Notes under the pieces: model-generated | What the model was told of the DNA's origin: nothing | Seen by the model: only the letters and a program-made list of their open reading frames with translations | Databases searched by the model: none | Source of the DNA: Prorocentrum cordatum | Lineage: Eukaryota; Sar; Dinophyceae; Prorocentrales; Prorocentraceae | Assembly (NCBI GenBank): GCA_963575745.1 | Contig: CAUYUJ010015511.1 | Span: 264,470 to 328,469 of the forward strand | DNA length: 64,000 nucleotides | Reading direction: 5' to 3' | Position numbers and translations under genes: made by a program | Shown here: positions 19,901 through 29,389 of the stretch, in pieces | Numbering within the stretch: the stretch's first letter is position 1 | How the letters are laid out: each line of letters opens with the position of its first letter

Positions 19901-22284
19901 GCCGCTTCTGCCCGCACCGACCTCATCCCAGCTTCGGGCTTCGGCTGCGCTTTCATTCGTGCCGAACCTGGTCGTGGTGCAAGGCGTGGCTGATGCAGTG
20001 TTGGAGTCCAGTCACCTCGGAACGCTGCCTTAGGCTTGTCGCGGGCTTCGTCCTTGACATCGCCTTGGGTCGCCGGCGGCATCGGAGCCGATGGTCCAGC
20101 AAAAGCCTTCTTCCTCTCTGTCACGGACGGACCGGGAGGAGCTGCCGGCTTAGGATCGTCCGTCTTGGCAGTCCCTCTGGCCTTCGCCCGCTCATGTGTG
20201 CCTTCGGGGCTCTTGGACGGTTGCCTTTTCGCAGGAGTCGGTGAAGACGAGGAGTCGGCTTTAGGTCTTGGCGGTGGTCTGCTGCTCTTGCCTGGTCGCG
20301 GACCAGGAGGGTCTCTAGGAGGGCCTTCTGGCTGGCCATGATCATGGATGACCTGCCTCATCTGGTCGATGTCGGCAGTACCCTTTATGGCCAGCTTGTA
20401 CTTGCCATTCTCATGGCGGTAGAGTACCCTCGTGCAGAACCACTTCTGCGCCGAAGAGCTGTAATACCAGCAGGCGCTTCCGTCAGGGAATGGATTCTCT
20501 GAGCCGTCTTCCGCCGCCCATTCTTCATTTAGTTCAGTGCGGTCAGTGCCGGCGGCGGACCCGGCTGCAGAAGCAACATCTATCCACTCGTCGTCCGCAG
20601 ATACAGCGGCTGGTGCCGCTTCTGCGGGTGACCCCGCTTCCTTGCTGGATTCTGCGGGTGACCCCGCTTCCTTGCTGGGTTCTGCGGGTGACCCCGCTTC
20701 CTCACTGGATTCTGCGGGTGACCCGGCCTCCTTATGGAATCGGCGGTTCCATTCCTTGAGGCGGTGGTCATTGGGAAGCTTTGCCCAATTTTCCTTGACG
20801 GTGTTGGCCACCTCTTCGGTCATAGGGACGCGATCGGCTTCGGTGATGCGCCTTCCTCCTCCAGGAACCTCCTTGTTCGGATCATGGACGTTACCAGCGT
20901 CATCTCCGTGAGACCAATTCCACGGGGTCTCTCCGTGATGAGGGCTCCTGGAAGGGCGGTCCATCGGACACCTGCGCATGTGGCCTTTGAAGGGCTCGCA
21001 CTGACATACTTGTTTTCTGTATGTCTTGCGGTCAGTGATGATCTCCTGCTTCTTCGCCCTTTTGTCCCAAGCCTCTGGCGTCTTGGTCTTGCCGCCCTTG
21101 GTACGGATTATCGCGCCAGTTTCGTCCCTTTTGGTGCAGTACTCCTTAGAATACCAGTGCCGAAGAGTATCCATAGAGTAGCCGGGGTACCATCTGATGT
21201 ACCAATCCGGCACCTGCTGAGCAGATACTCCAACGGAGTGCTCAGTGCTGTATGGATAGCCCGATTCATCATGCGTATGGCGTCTAGGAGCTGAGCGGCT
21301 CCTTCCGCGGGCTGGCCCCGCTGACGCACTACCACGTGTCACTGGCCTTTGATCGTCATGCTCTGAGTCTCGGGGAGGCGACGGTCGCCTGTCCCTCTTG
21401 GCGTACCGCATGTCCTCCGAGTCCTCTGAGCTGTCCCGGACCATGAACACGTTTTGATACGGGCTTCTGAAGTATCCGATGTCATTTAACTGCTCCATCG
21501 AGAGGTCGTTAATGTTCATTTGATCGCAACCTTGCATGAATACATCCATAGACCAAGCGGGTGGCCCCGCTGTTGTGTCTAGCATCTCTTCGGCGGGTGA
21601 CCCCGCTAGAGCTTGGTGTGCTGTAAGCATCTGAGATGCTGACATGTTCGAATCCAAGTATGGACGTAGACGGGCAACTCCTGGGTGCGACAGCAGTTCG
21701 CTCATCGTCATCTGCTGCTGTGCTGGCGCACTCAAGAGTCGGATTGCTTCTGAAACCTGCTTTTGGAGCATGTCGTTATAATCTTCTTCGGATTCTTCGG
21801 AGTCGGAATACGCGGGATGGCCCCGCATTTCGTCATCGGCGTCTCCCATCTCCGAGCTAGCCCACGACGGATTTGGCAGCAACGGCATGCCAATCACTTG
21901 TGGGGCCAGCGCGGCGGTGAGTTCTTCCTCTGTTGCCGGGACAGTCTCGGCTTCGGAGACCTCGTCACCGGCGGGTGGCCCCGCTGGAAGACAGAACCAA
22001 GCATTGTACGCAATCTCATCGACCTCGTCCCAGCCGTGGAACTCGTCGAAGAGGGTCACTGCGTAGTCTTCCAGGGCCACAGTTGCTTCAGCATAGCGGG
22101 CCATCACGTAATGCGTGGAGGAGCCCGCAGCGGGAGCCGCTTCTGGATTGACGTAAAACTCGTAGTCAATGTAATCTATGTCATCCATAAAAGAATTTTG
22201 AGCCAAGTGTACGGATCCCTTTCCTTTCCCCTTCGGGCATTGATCGCACAAATGCTCTGTGCTACCGCATGTGTGACACTTCAT
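16882..22284 (-). CDS. Pol frame part 1: zinc knuckle, Tpt1/KptA-like domain, start of RING finger (1800 aa)
   Basis: Residues 3-16 form a CCHC zinc knuckle (Cys3, Cys6, His11, Cys16). Acidic and Ser/Pro-rich linkers follow, with many AGxPA motifs encoded by hairpin units. Residues about 995-1245 match Tpt1/KptA RNA 2'-phosphotransferases: STALRHSP (Arg1006, His1007), DGWVVVDDLL, YFIRATNGHS (Arg1115, His1120), YFIHGT (His1150) and GGRQFVHG (Arg1179, His1183). All four residues of the family's Arg-His-Arg-Arg catalytic set are present, and the spacing from Arg1115 to Arg1179 fits. About 60 extra residues lie between the LRH and IRA motifs. The C-terminus ends at HCPICMDP, the first half of a RING finger, followed by TAG. 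In the family, Tpt1 uses NAD+ to remove the 2'-phosphate left by tRNA ligation. Confidence 0.8.
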   Translation of the reverse strand: MKCHTCGSTEHLCDQCPKGKGKGSVHLAQNSFMDDIDYIDYEFYVNPEAAPAAGSSTHYVMARYAEATVALEDYAVTLFDEFHGWDEVDEIAYNAWFCLPAGPPAGDEVSEAETVPATEEELTAALAPQVIGMPLLPNPSWASSEMGDADDEMRGHPAYSDSEESEEDYNDMLQKQVSEAIRLLSAPAQQQMTMSELLSHPGVARLRPYLDSNMSASQMLTAHQALAGSPAEEMLDTTAGPPAWSMDVFMQGCDQMNINDLSMEQLNDIGYFRSPYQNVFMVRDSSEDSEDMRYAKRDRRPSPPRDSEHDDQRPVTRGSASAGPARGRSRSAPRRHTHDESGYPYSTEHSVGVSAQQVPDWYIRWYPGYSMDTLRHWYSKEYCTKRDETGAIIRTKGGKTKTPEAWDKRAKKQEIITDRKTYRKQVCQCEPFKGHMRRCPMDRPSRSPHHGETPWNWSHGDDAGNVHDPNKEVPGGGRRITEADRVPMTEEVANTVKENWAKLPNDHRLKEWNRRFHKEAGSPAESSEEAGSPAEPSKEAGSPAESSKEAGSPAEAAPAAVSADDEWIDVASAAGSAAGTDRTELNEEWAAEDGSENPFPDGSACWYYSSSAQKWFCTRVLYRHENGKYKLAIKGTADIDQMRQVIHDHGQPEGPPRDPPGPRPGKSSRPPPRPKADSSSSPTPAKRQPSKSPEGTHERAKARGTAKTDDPKPAAPPGPSVTERKKAFAGPSAPMPPATQGDVKDEARDKPKAAFRGDWTPTLHQPRLAPRPGSARMKAQPKPEAGMRSVRAEAAAKAKEDKGSAGPPAKAAPAVTAGTPAEGTLSREERFRVLKEFGDQQKLTDDAAADKGHPNPGAESSAGAASSAAGSAGPPVKAAPAALAGPPASWQPIMSVLRAIPLECKLYWQGIVDQGPRQPINPRVTPDDTDRYEVINCPVRRNFKCHNDWEREQQKVGNMLRDRPPLRAAQHKEALLKVTTQNGMDPTLPSKEQMTKVSMWFSTALRHSPYYKDKHNRYFEKVSTFDPYDGWVVVDDLLTNWTENDQYKHYREMHEVLIKGRPHTSFVYWVLLNCCEMVDHHGMQKGRLQMKCVDDSMLLPPRFRPTARRPQYFIRATNGHSSPGIHCPESLYKPITTWMKEPDDPVYFIHGTQWEYVKDILANGLSCLAQDNPKRKGGRQFVHGCPYLPGDPRIQSGIRPDSEVLIFCSINKMLSSGFSLWRSANDIVMTRGHDGRIPPDHILQIVSIAKYRVGEAWTNPLFYDKTRRRGQPADRIRTDDYLPLKMCDRTVAVMEDHAMYLKGWAKTDGRPFNLVMTEQDVAPRPYDTQTVLMMNAQEDEVMPEAGPPAGAGTPAVGTSDGSWQQVVTPVATVASPWRPDQQSWVQALNSHLTSADVSGLTDQLYRADPWAVHAGIQDAQQRNLRPPAGPPGVLGPQPQRPPQQAGVARFAPMGGSDGGSPFRTPPSETSENSLWQRLQAIRGNPALAAALQATTPFGTPRGSEGGVAAGTPAERTPAESFAHAGPPADGQQGTDYERRAANLRAQATFLQQQADRVPSLLRNRNIDVTNHGDFRPLWSWTSDDAPNADPTNPYRQVFIPGIASHPIYEWDNHGPAEAPAMDAPMYPEYYAQVNNTPMIAGPPANEYTRNLANEMFRLQYTRAVDAQSMPHYAYMPTPTDLETVVQPAGLAVPTALGSMPDYIRDVHNTQQAILASRQQARDNARLRQQRAIQRRIERDNQAGTPAGAGPPAEQTDRLPPPTPYREGETTFERQARTRPDVPTPVISDYNFTHCPICMDP
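20618..20730 (-). repeat. 30-bp coding tandem repeat, about 4 units
   Basis: Units of 30 bp, each holding one hairpin, at 20624, 20654, 20684 and 20714 (the last with a broken stem). They encode EAGSPAESSK-type decapeptides in the linker before the Tpt1/KptA-like domain. Confidence 0.85.
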
Positions 22285-24005
22285 AGTATTGCCAGAAGCG
22301 TCCCTAGGGTTGCCCCTCCGCCCCTTTCCTTACCGGAGGTCCGCCTGTGACCCCGACCTTTGCCTCCGATAAGAACTTCTTCAAAAGCCATATCAGTTAA
22401 GGACGTGAGGAAAGCAGTAATACCCCTACCATGCATACGGCGTCTGCGACCCCCTTTACCACGACCCTTTCCAAATTGTTTGAAATGTCGGCGTACTGCA
22501 CGTCTCACCTTTCTGACTGGTTTCTTCATAAAGCGCCTCCAACGGCGTTTTGATTTGCGATAAGCCATAAAGGCGGCTTCCGCCCTTTGCTGTTCAGAAA
22601 GGTGAGTGTCATCCGCTGGATAGTCATTACCAGCAGAGACTATTCCATTGTGCTCATCGTCAGATGAGGTATCTGTGTCAGTGCCAGATTCAAACGGTGA
22701 GGGTGGCTGAGACCATTGAGCGGATGACTCCGCTTGGCCCCAGAGGGTTGTGCCCGAGGGAGGGCCTGCAGTGTAGGCGGCACCTGGCGAGTAGTTCGAC
22801 CAGGCGTTCGCCTCAGCTGCCTCTGCCGATGCCTGGCCGGTCTGCCCTAGAAGGGCAGTGGCCTCGTTGGGCATATCGGCTGGGTCAGCCCAGGGATTTG
22901 GCTCGCCAGGACCATCGGGTGACCCCGCAGTCGTGGCGTAAACACCTGCATGTGAGTGGTGCCCTGTGAAGATACCCGCTATGTTACCAGGAGAGCGCTC
23001 GGCAACATGTCCGTAGTTCCTCATCCTGGTCAACAGCCTGTCATAGTCTGCTTGTGTTCGGGGCATCTGATGATTGAAGGGCTCAAGCAGGTGTTGGGCT
23101 CGTGACGCGCCAACGCCTAACGCTCTGAAGAGAATCAGCGTTCGGATCTGAAAGTTGGGGATGACAAAGCCAACAGAGTTAGCCTCGTCACGGGCCATCT
23201 CGAATCGAGCTAATACTGAGTCGATTCGCTCGCCCCTTTCGACGCGGAAGTCGATAAGGGCAGTGCCAGAGTTGAGCTGGCGCTCATCTTCCAGATTTTC
23301 AAATTTGGTGCTCAGTAAGTACAGTATGTAGGTTACTGCATCCGTTGGCTGTCCATTGACAGTAACACCATAATTGATGATCTGGGAGGGGACCTGCATG
23401 GCGATACGACGAGCCAGACCCTGAAGGCCTCGTTGTAGTGCTGCAGCTTGTTGTGGTGGTGTCATATTGCCGCTCGTTACGTTTAACCATGCATGTACTT
23501 CGCGAACGTATTCGCGGAAAGGCGTAGTACCGGCAGGGTCCCATGAAGGGCCAGAAGTACGCGTGTCGTCCATCCCCTGCCGCATGTATCCCACAGCACA
23601 TCCCATTATCACCCATAGAATGCCGAAGATAGTTATCTTGATCCAATGCATTTGCATTTCGGCTTCGGTGATTGGTTTAGGCTGTGGTTTGTCAGGCTCT
23701 GGCGTGGTAGCCGTGAGGCGCCTGACCGGCACGGGATGCAGGTGGCCCCGCTGCGGGTAGCCCCGCAGGGTGACCACGTTCTCGATCGAGTTGCCGATTG
23801 GCATCTGGTGGGAGTCGGGAGTGAAGTAGCGCAGTGAGGTAGGAGAGAGCGTCTCGAGTTCGCGGGTTGCCCCGCTAGCTCGATCGCGGACTGGCTCCGC
23901 TCCTCGCAGAGCCGGCGCAACATGGTTTTCCACCGTAGTAGTAGTCCACCAAGTTGTGCCGTGGATTACAGGAATCAGAGCGAGAGCCAGCCACACGAGA
24001 GTGTA

Positions 24006-24021
24006 GCCAGCTCCGCTACCA
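24006..24021 (-). promoter_or_regulatory. Primer-binding site (initiator tRNA-Met-like)
   Basis: Directly after the upstream repeat the minus strand reads TGGTAGCGGAGCTGGC. The plus strand therefore ends in CTCCGCTACCA, like the 3' end of a tRNA with CCA. The first seven bases, and GAG a little further on, match initiator tRNA-Met primer sites used by Copia-class elements. The actual tRNA of this organism is unknown. The site lies inside the gag open frame. Confidence 0.7.
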
Positions 24022-24738
<717 letters not shown>

Positions 24739-24741
<3 letters not shown>

Positions 24742-25215
24742 AGAGGCGCCCAAGACGGCCCAATAGGGCCCCAAGACGGGCCCAAGAAACGGCCAAGAGG
24801 GGGGACGAGGAACCGAGAATTCGAGACTTCCGCCCTAAGAGGCCCCCGGGAAGCCCCAAGAGGCCCCCAAAAGGCCCCAAGAGGCCCCCGAGCGGCGCCA
24901 AGACGCCCCCAAGATGCGCCGAAGACGGCCTCCGGAAGCCCCACGAGGCCCAAAAGAGGCCCCAAGAGGCCCCACAACGGCCCCCAAGAGGCTTCAAGTT
25001 GCCTTCCAGACGCCCCCGAGAGGTCAACCACGAGATCCCAACCAACATCCATAAGGCCTCCTCCTCCTCCCCCTTCACCCTTCCTCCTCCTACTCCCTTC
25101 CGCCTCCTCCTCCTCCTCCTCCTCCTCCTCCTCCTCCTGCCCCCCCCTCGTGTTGTCTTTCGTCATCTTCAGGGTCGGCGGCAACGGCCGTAAGGCCTTC
25201 GCAATAAATGTATAC
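24739..25215. repeat. GGCCCCAAGAGG-type dispersed repeat, copy 1
   Basis: Irregular units of roughly 11-13 bp around CCAAGAGGCCCC, then a TCC microsatellite (about 25100-25145), then a unique-looking tail TTCAGGGTCGGCGGCAACGG. The same three-part structure recurs at 27600-27925. No gene is seen. Confidence 0.6.
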
Positions 25216-25660
25216 AAGACTGCACTTGCGCTTCGCGCCATGCGCCTTGTTCCAGACGCTTTCCCGGCAAAGCAATCAATCACCGCTTGCTTCAGCACCG
25301 CTCCTCATGGGAGGAGATCGGGAGAACAAATTCGCCAGGCTTTTTTTCATCTGCCACCTCCAAAGCTTATCTCTACCCATCCCTTCCTCCTTTCCTCCTC
25401 TTCTGCCTCCTCTGGTGGTTGAGTCCACCCTTTGAAGTAAGCGTTCCCATGACACGCCGAACAAGTGGCAGTAGCTCCGAACAAATAATTAGATGTTTGG
25501 GTTCTTCCTGAATGCCTGGGGGGCTCCAGGCACTCAGAAAATCTTCGATCGTCGAACTTCGGATATATAGCCATTGCTTGTCTCTCTCGATCGAGGAATT
25601 GAAACCTCAAGCCTCAAGCGTGGAACCAAGATCGTCGGGTCAGCCCGATGTACTTCGTTG
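25216..25660. other. No gene recognised
   Basis: Moderate-GC sequence between two repeat blocks, with short ORFs only and no recognisable domain. Confidence 0.4.
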
Positions 25661-26335
25661 GAGAACACCGTCTGGGCGTTTTGGGGGCTCTTTTGGGCCG
25701 TCCTGGGGCCCTCTTGGGCCGTCCTGGGGGCTTTGGGCCGTCTTGGGGAGCTGGGGCCCTCCAGAGGTCTTCTGAAACCATCTAGGGCCCTCTTGGGGGC
25801 CTCCCATGGCCTTCTTGGGGGTCTCCCGTGGCTTTCGTGGGTCTCTCTTGGGAGCCTTCTGGGGGCATCTTGGGTTTCTTGTGGGCAGTCTCGGGGCTCT
25901 CTGGGGCAGTCTTGGGGCCCTCTTGGGCCGTCTTCAAGGGGACCTCTTGGGCCGTCTTGGGGCGATATCGGGGGCCCATCGGGCCGTCTTGCACGTTGCG
26001 AAGACCCCCAAATCGGATATGCTAAACATACACATTTTCCGAAGGGAATGGGACGATGTTTGCTTCTTCGGGGCTCTCTCAACTGCCTCTTGGGGCGTCT
26101 TGGGGGCCTCTTGGGCCGTCTTCAGACCATCGAGGTTCCTCTTGGAGCGCTCTTGTGCTGTCTTGAGTCTCTCTTGCGCCTCTCCGGTGACCCCTCTGAT
26201 CGCCTTGAATATGCTCGCAAGGCCCGACAAGGCGCCCTGGGAGGCCCGGAAGGGCCAGCGGACCTTTTCCAAAAGCGTCCAGTGGGCCGCCGAGTCCTCC
26301 GAAAGGGCGTCCAGGGCGTCCCTGGGTCTGGGTGG
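25661..26335. repeat. GGCCCCAAGAGG-type repeat, opposite orientation
   Basis: Same short repeat family read on the other strand (CTTGGGCCGTCTTGGGG units). It includes an internal less repetitive piece near 25990-26065 that resembles, in reverse, the CATTCCC...TGAAATGTACATTT block of the 54.7-57.0 kb array. Confidence 0.6.
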
Positions 26336-26574
26336 TAAAATTACTCGACGCGGAGATCCTCATATGTGCATCTCATAAGGATGGCATGCTTCGGTCGAAG
26401 GCATGGTCCTTTTCAACATCTGAGTGTCCGCGAATTCATGTTGAAGACGAAGCCGAGAGAGACGCCTACGACTACGACGATTTCTAACTAGTTGCTTCCT
26501 CCTTCTTTCCTCCTCCTCCTCCTCCTTGTCCTCCTCTCCCTCTTTCTCCTTCTGTTCCTCTGGACACCTGTCAG

Positions 26575-27095
26575 GGCGCGGAAAACTGCTCCGAAAGAGA
26601 AAGATGTTGAGCACCGAAACAGGCAAACCACCTGAGACATCCCCCCAATCTGGGCGCGAACGGGCCCGTGACGTATTCCCTGGCGCCCCCCCTTGGGAAT
26701 GCTGAAACAAGCGCCTCACCTGAGACATCCTCGGCAACTGCTCCGACAGAGAAGGAAGATGGGCACCGAAACAAGCAAACCGCCCGAGACATCCCCCCAC
26801 TCTGGGCGCGAACGGGCCCGTGATATACCCCCTGGCGCCCCCCCTTGGGAGTGCCGAAACCAGCGCCTCGCCTGAGACATCCTCGGAAACTGCTCCGAAC
26901 CCCTTGGCAGTGCTGAAACCAGTGCCTCGACCGAGACATCCTCGGAAACTGCTCCGACAGAGAAGGATGTTTGGGCACCGAAACAGGCAAACCGCCGAAG
27001 ACATCCCCCCAATCTGGGCGCGAACGGGCCCGTGCTGTACCTCCTGGCGCCCCCCCTTGGGAGTGCTGAAACCAGCGCCTCGCGCGAGACATCCT
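26575..27095. repeat. About 155-bp tandem repeat, 3-4 units
   Basis: The marker GCGCGAACGGGCCCGTG recurs near 26655, 26810 and 27021, and GACATCC/CTCCGACAGAG blocks repeat with it. One shortened unit lies at about 26886-26945. All frames are largely open, giving repetitive spurious ORFs on the minus strand. Confidence 0.8.
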
Positions 27096-27099
27096 CACA

Positions 27100-27595
27100 A
27101 CGTGTGTGTGAGTCTGAGCCCGGAAGTGCCAGGAGTGTGAGTGAGTTAGCATACGAGTGATCCCGAGCATGAGAAACCGGAGTATCAGGAATCTAAGAGC
27201 AAGTGCATCTGAGTATGAATGAGTAAGTCTACATATGAGTGAATCAGAGAATGATGACCTGAGGGTGGGAGATGTTCTCGTTCCGCGCGGTATAAATAAT
27301 AGCAATAACTGCATCCGTAGGATGTGGAGAAATACTGGAATAGGATTATGTATGTTGCCAACTCCTCCTCCACTTCCGCCTACACCTCATCTTCATCTGC
27401 CTCTTCCGCAAATTCCTCCTCTTCGTCCTCCTCTTCCTCCCTCCCTCCCTCCCTCCCCATCCGCTCCTCCTGATTCCCAGCCTGCCTCTCTCCGTACCAG
27501 ACCTCCTCATCCCACTGCTCACCCCTCGCCCTGCTTCCTGCCCCTTCCGCTCATAATCGCTCAGTGTTCCTTTGTCACCGGGGGGCAGAGAGGCC
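27100..27595. other. Low-complexity flank, no gene recognised
   Basis: Short repeats of TGAGT type (27100-27260), then a CCT/CTC-rich stretch (27362-27480). No coding feature is supported. Confidence 0.5.
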
Positions 27596-27827
27596 TCCTG
27601 GCAAAGCGGCACAAGACGGCCCGAATACGGCACGAAGGAGCCCCCAAGACGGCCCAATAGGGCACCAAGAGGCTCCCAAGAGGGGGAGCACCAACTGACA
27701 TTTCGCGCCTTCCGCCTCAAGCGGCCCCCAGGAGGCCCCAAGAGGCGCCCACGAAGCCCCCAAGAGGCACTCAAGAGGTCCAAGAGAGCACCACGAGCAC
27801 CCCCAAGATGGCACCAATAGGCCAAAA

Positions 27828-27869
<42 letters not shown>

Positions 27870-27925
27870 TCCCTTTCAGGGTCGGCGGCACCAGCCGTAA
27901 TGGCTTCGCAGTATATGCCTGATGG
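27596..27925. repeat. GGCCCCAAGAGG-type dispersed repeat, copy 2, with (CGT)n
   Basis: Aligns by eye with 24750-25215: the same GACGGCCCAATAGGG start, AAGAGGC units, then a trinucleotide tract (here CGT at 27827-27870 instead of TCC) and the TTTCAGGGTCGGCGGCA tail. The variable microsatellite at a fixed place suggests a defined repeat family. Confidence 0.6.
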
Positions 27926-27939
27926 AGAGGGTCCGAGTA

Positions 27940-28275
27940 CATGGGGTCGGAGGATCGCGCCGCATCGCCGACGTATCGCGGATGCATCGCCGATGCATCG
28001 GCGACGTCGGCGGTGCATCGGCGACGCCGGCGCGGAAAAAATAGGGCTCCGCATCGAGCAGCATCGGCGACGCATCGGCGATGCGGCGCCATCCTCTGGC
28101 CTCATCTGCTCGGACCCCATCTGTGAAGGGGCCCTGGGACACACAAATGAATGGACACAAATAAGAGGATTCCCCATCTTTTCCCAGGTTTCCTGGGTTC
28201 TTGTCTCCCCCTCCCCACTTCCCATATTTTCCCATATTTTCTGGGGAATCGGCGATGAATTGTGTCTGTCTGTTT
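27940..28275. repeat. GCATCGGCGACG-type repeat plus dispersed module, copy A
   Basis: Short units around GCATCGGCGA (27960-28095) followed by a module from CACAAATGAATGGACACAAA to GGGGAATCGGCGATGAATTG. The module and the flanking GATGC units recur at 40800-41372, and the units alone at 44340-44440. Confidence 0.6.
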
Positions 28276-28423
28276 TTTTCCCCCCTGTAAGGAGGGCTCA
28301 CCCGCATCGGGCGGTGGCGGTCGGGCTGCAGGGCAGCGGCGGCCGGGCGCCAGGGCCACGGGCCCCCCTCTCCCCTCGCGGTGCCGAAGCGGCGGCTGCT
28401 GCCGACGCCGAGGTGCCCTCCGG

Positions 28424-28540
28424 CTCCTCCTCCTCCTCCTCCTCCTCCTCCTCCTGCCTCCTCCTCCTCCTCCTCCTCGTTCTCCTCCTCCTCCTCCTCC
28501 TCCTCCTCCTCCTCCTCCTCCTCCTCCTCCTCCTCCTACC
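28424..28540. repeat. (TCC)n microsatellite
   Basis: Nearly pure TCC/CTC triplets. Confidence 0.9.
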
Positions 28541-28544
28541 CGCC

Positions 28545-28745
28545 TCTCGCCCCCCGATGCGAGGCGGGAATGTATCCATATCCACCGCCTGGGAACCGAC
28601 GTCCTGGTGCCCCAGCGGGCGGTGGATATGGTTATATTTCGGCCGCCGGGGGCCCGAATATGTCCATATCCACCGCCTGCCGAGGCTCTGAAAACTGACC
28701 CTTCAGGCGGTGGTCATGTATACATTCCCGCCTCTCGCTCCCCGA
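28545..28745. repeat. Foldback element, about 200 bp
   Basis: The left arm (28557-28595, GCGAGGCGGGAATGTATCC... ending CACCGCCTG) is matched in reverse complement by the right arm (about 28702-28738). Inside is a further copy of the CCATATCCACCGCCTG segment in both orientations. No open frame of interest. Confidence 0.7.
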
Positions 28746-29169
28746 GGCCTCCAGAGCCCGCGCCTGTCCAGGAGGAGGTCGGGAAGGTAAGGAAATGCTC
28801 CCGACCTCTGGGGCCCACGCACCGAACAAAACTGGAGCAGCCGGATGTCTGGGCCCGCCCCCTCCCCAAAGCCCACAGAGCCGTGCCAAAGATCACGGCG
28901 GAGGATCGCTGCGCTGCGCCGGTGCATCGGCGACGCGGGGGTTGTTGTCTCACTTCGGCTTCGCCGCCGACCCCAGTCCACTCGGGGACGGGCAATTGGC
29001 GATCCATGGCTTTGGCGCGCGGTCGCCAAATCCATGGATCGGGGGAGGCGCCCTCCCCCCAAAATGCGGCCGGCGCCGCCTCGCTCGGCGGCGGCGAAGT
29101 CCGCGATTTCCCACGGAAGCGGGACCCGCCGCTAATCCACGCCCCCTTGATCCGTGTTTGCGATCGCCT

Positions 29170-29387
29170 GATCCTGAGGGGCCACGAAAGGGGAGGATAG
29201 GCATAGGGGGGATGCATCGAGCTGGAATCGGCGATACATCGCCGATAGATCGGCGATGGGCCCCCAATAGCGAATCCGCACCTTCCTGGGCAGGTTGGGG
29301 CTATCGTGCACCTATCGGCGATCAATGGGCGATGGCGTGTCGATGCATCCCCCCTATGCCTATCCTCCCCTGTCGTTGCCCCTGATC
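29170..29387. mobile_element. MITE-like foldback element with 31-bp perfect inverted ends
   Basis: 29190-29220 and 29340-29370 are perfect reverse complements over 31 bp. The match extends outward with mismatches to roughly 29170 and 29387. The interior carries CGATACATCGCCGATAGATC and related palindromic steps. Related interior sequence occurs at about 46270-46430 and 48780-48930. Confidence 0.75.
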
Positions 29388-29389
29388 CC

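Larger units (their letters stand above)
8323..23900. repeat. Dispersed 14-15-bp hairpin units (consensus GCGGN-4/5-N'CCGC)
   Basis: At least 44 perfect-stem copies were located by eye, for example at 8323, 8356, 10982, 12388, 12406, 12424, 12442, 13538, 13778, 13793, 14936, 15050, 15293, 15317, 15341, 16373, 16391, 16409, 16445, 16556, 17030, 17048, 17702, 17747, 18221, 18239, 19622, 19823, 19859, 20606, 20624, 20654, 20684, 21557, 21593, 21971, 22720, 23753, 23862. Five-base-loop forms are at 14986, 18467, 21307, 21812 and 23886. The stem changes in pairs: GCGGG/CCCGC, GCGGC/GCCGC, GCGGA/TCCGC, GCGAG/CTCGC. Most are read in one phase as AGxPA, AAPAA or AExSA. I noticed none outside the element. 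Confidence 0.85.

Noticed and set aside
24739-24760. Continuation of the LTR beyond the poly-A (GTCAGAGG versus GTCGGAGG in the other copy)
   Set aside because: Only about 8 bases look alike; too short to claim the LTR resumes after the tract.
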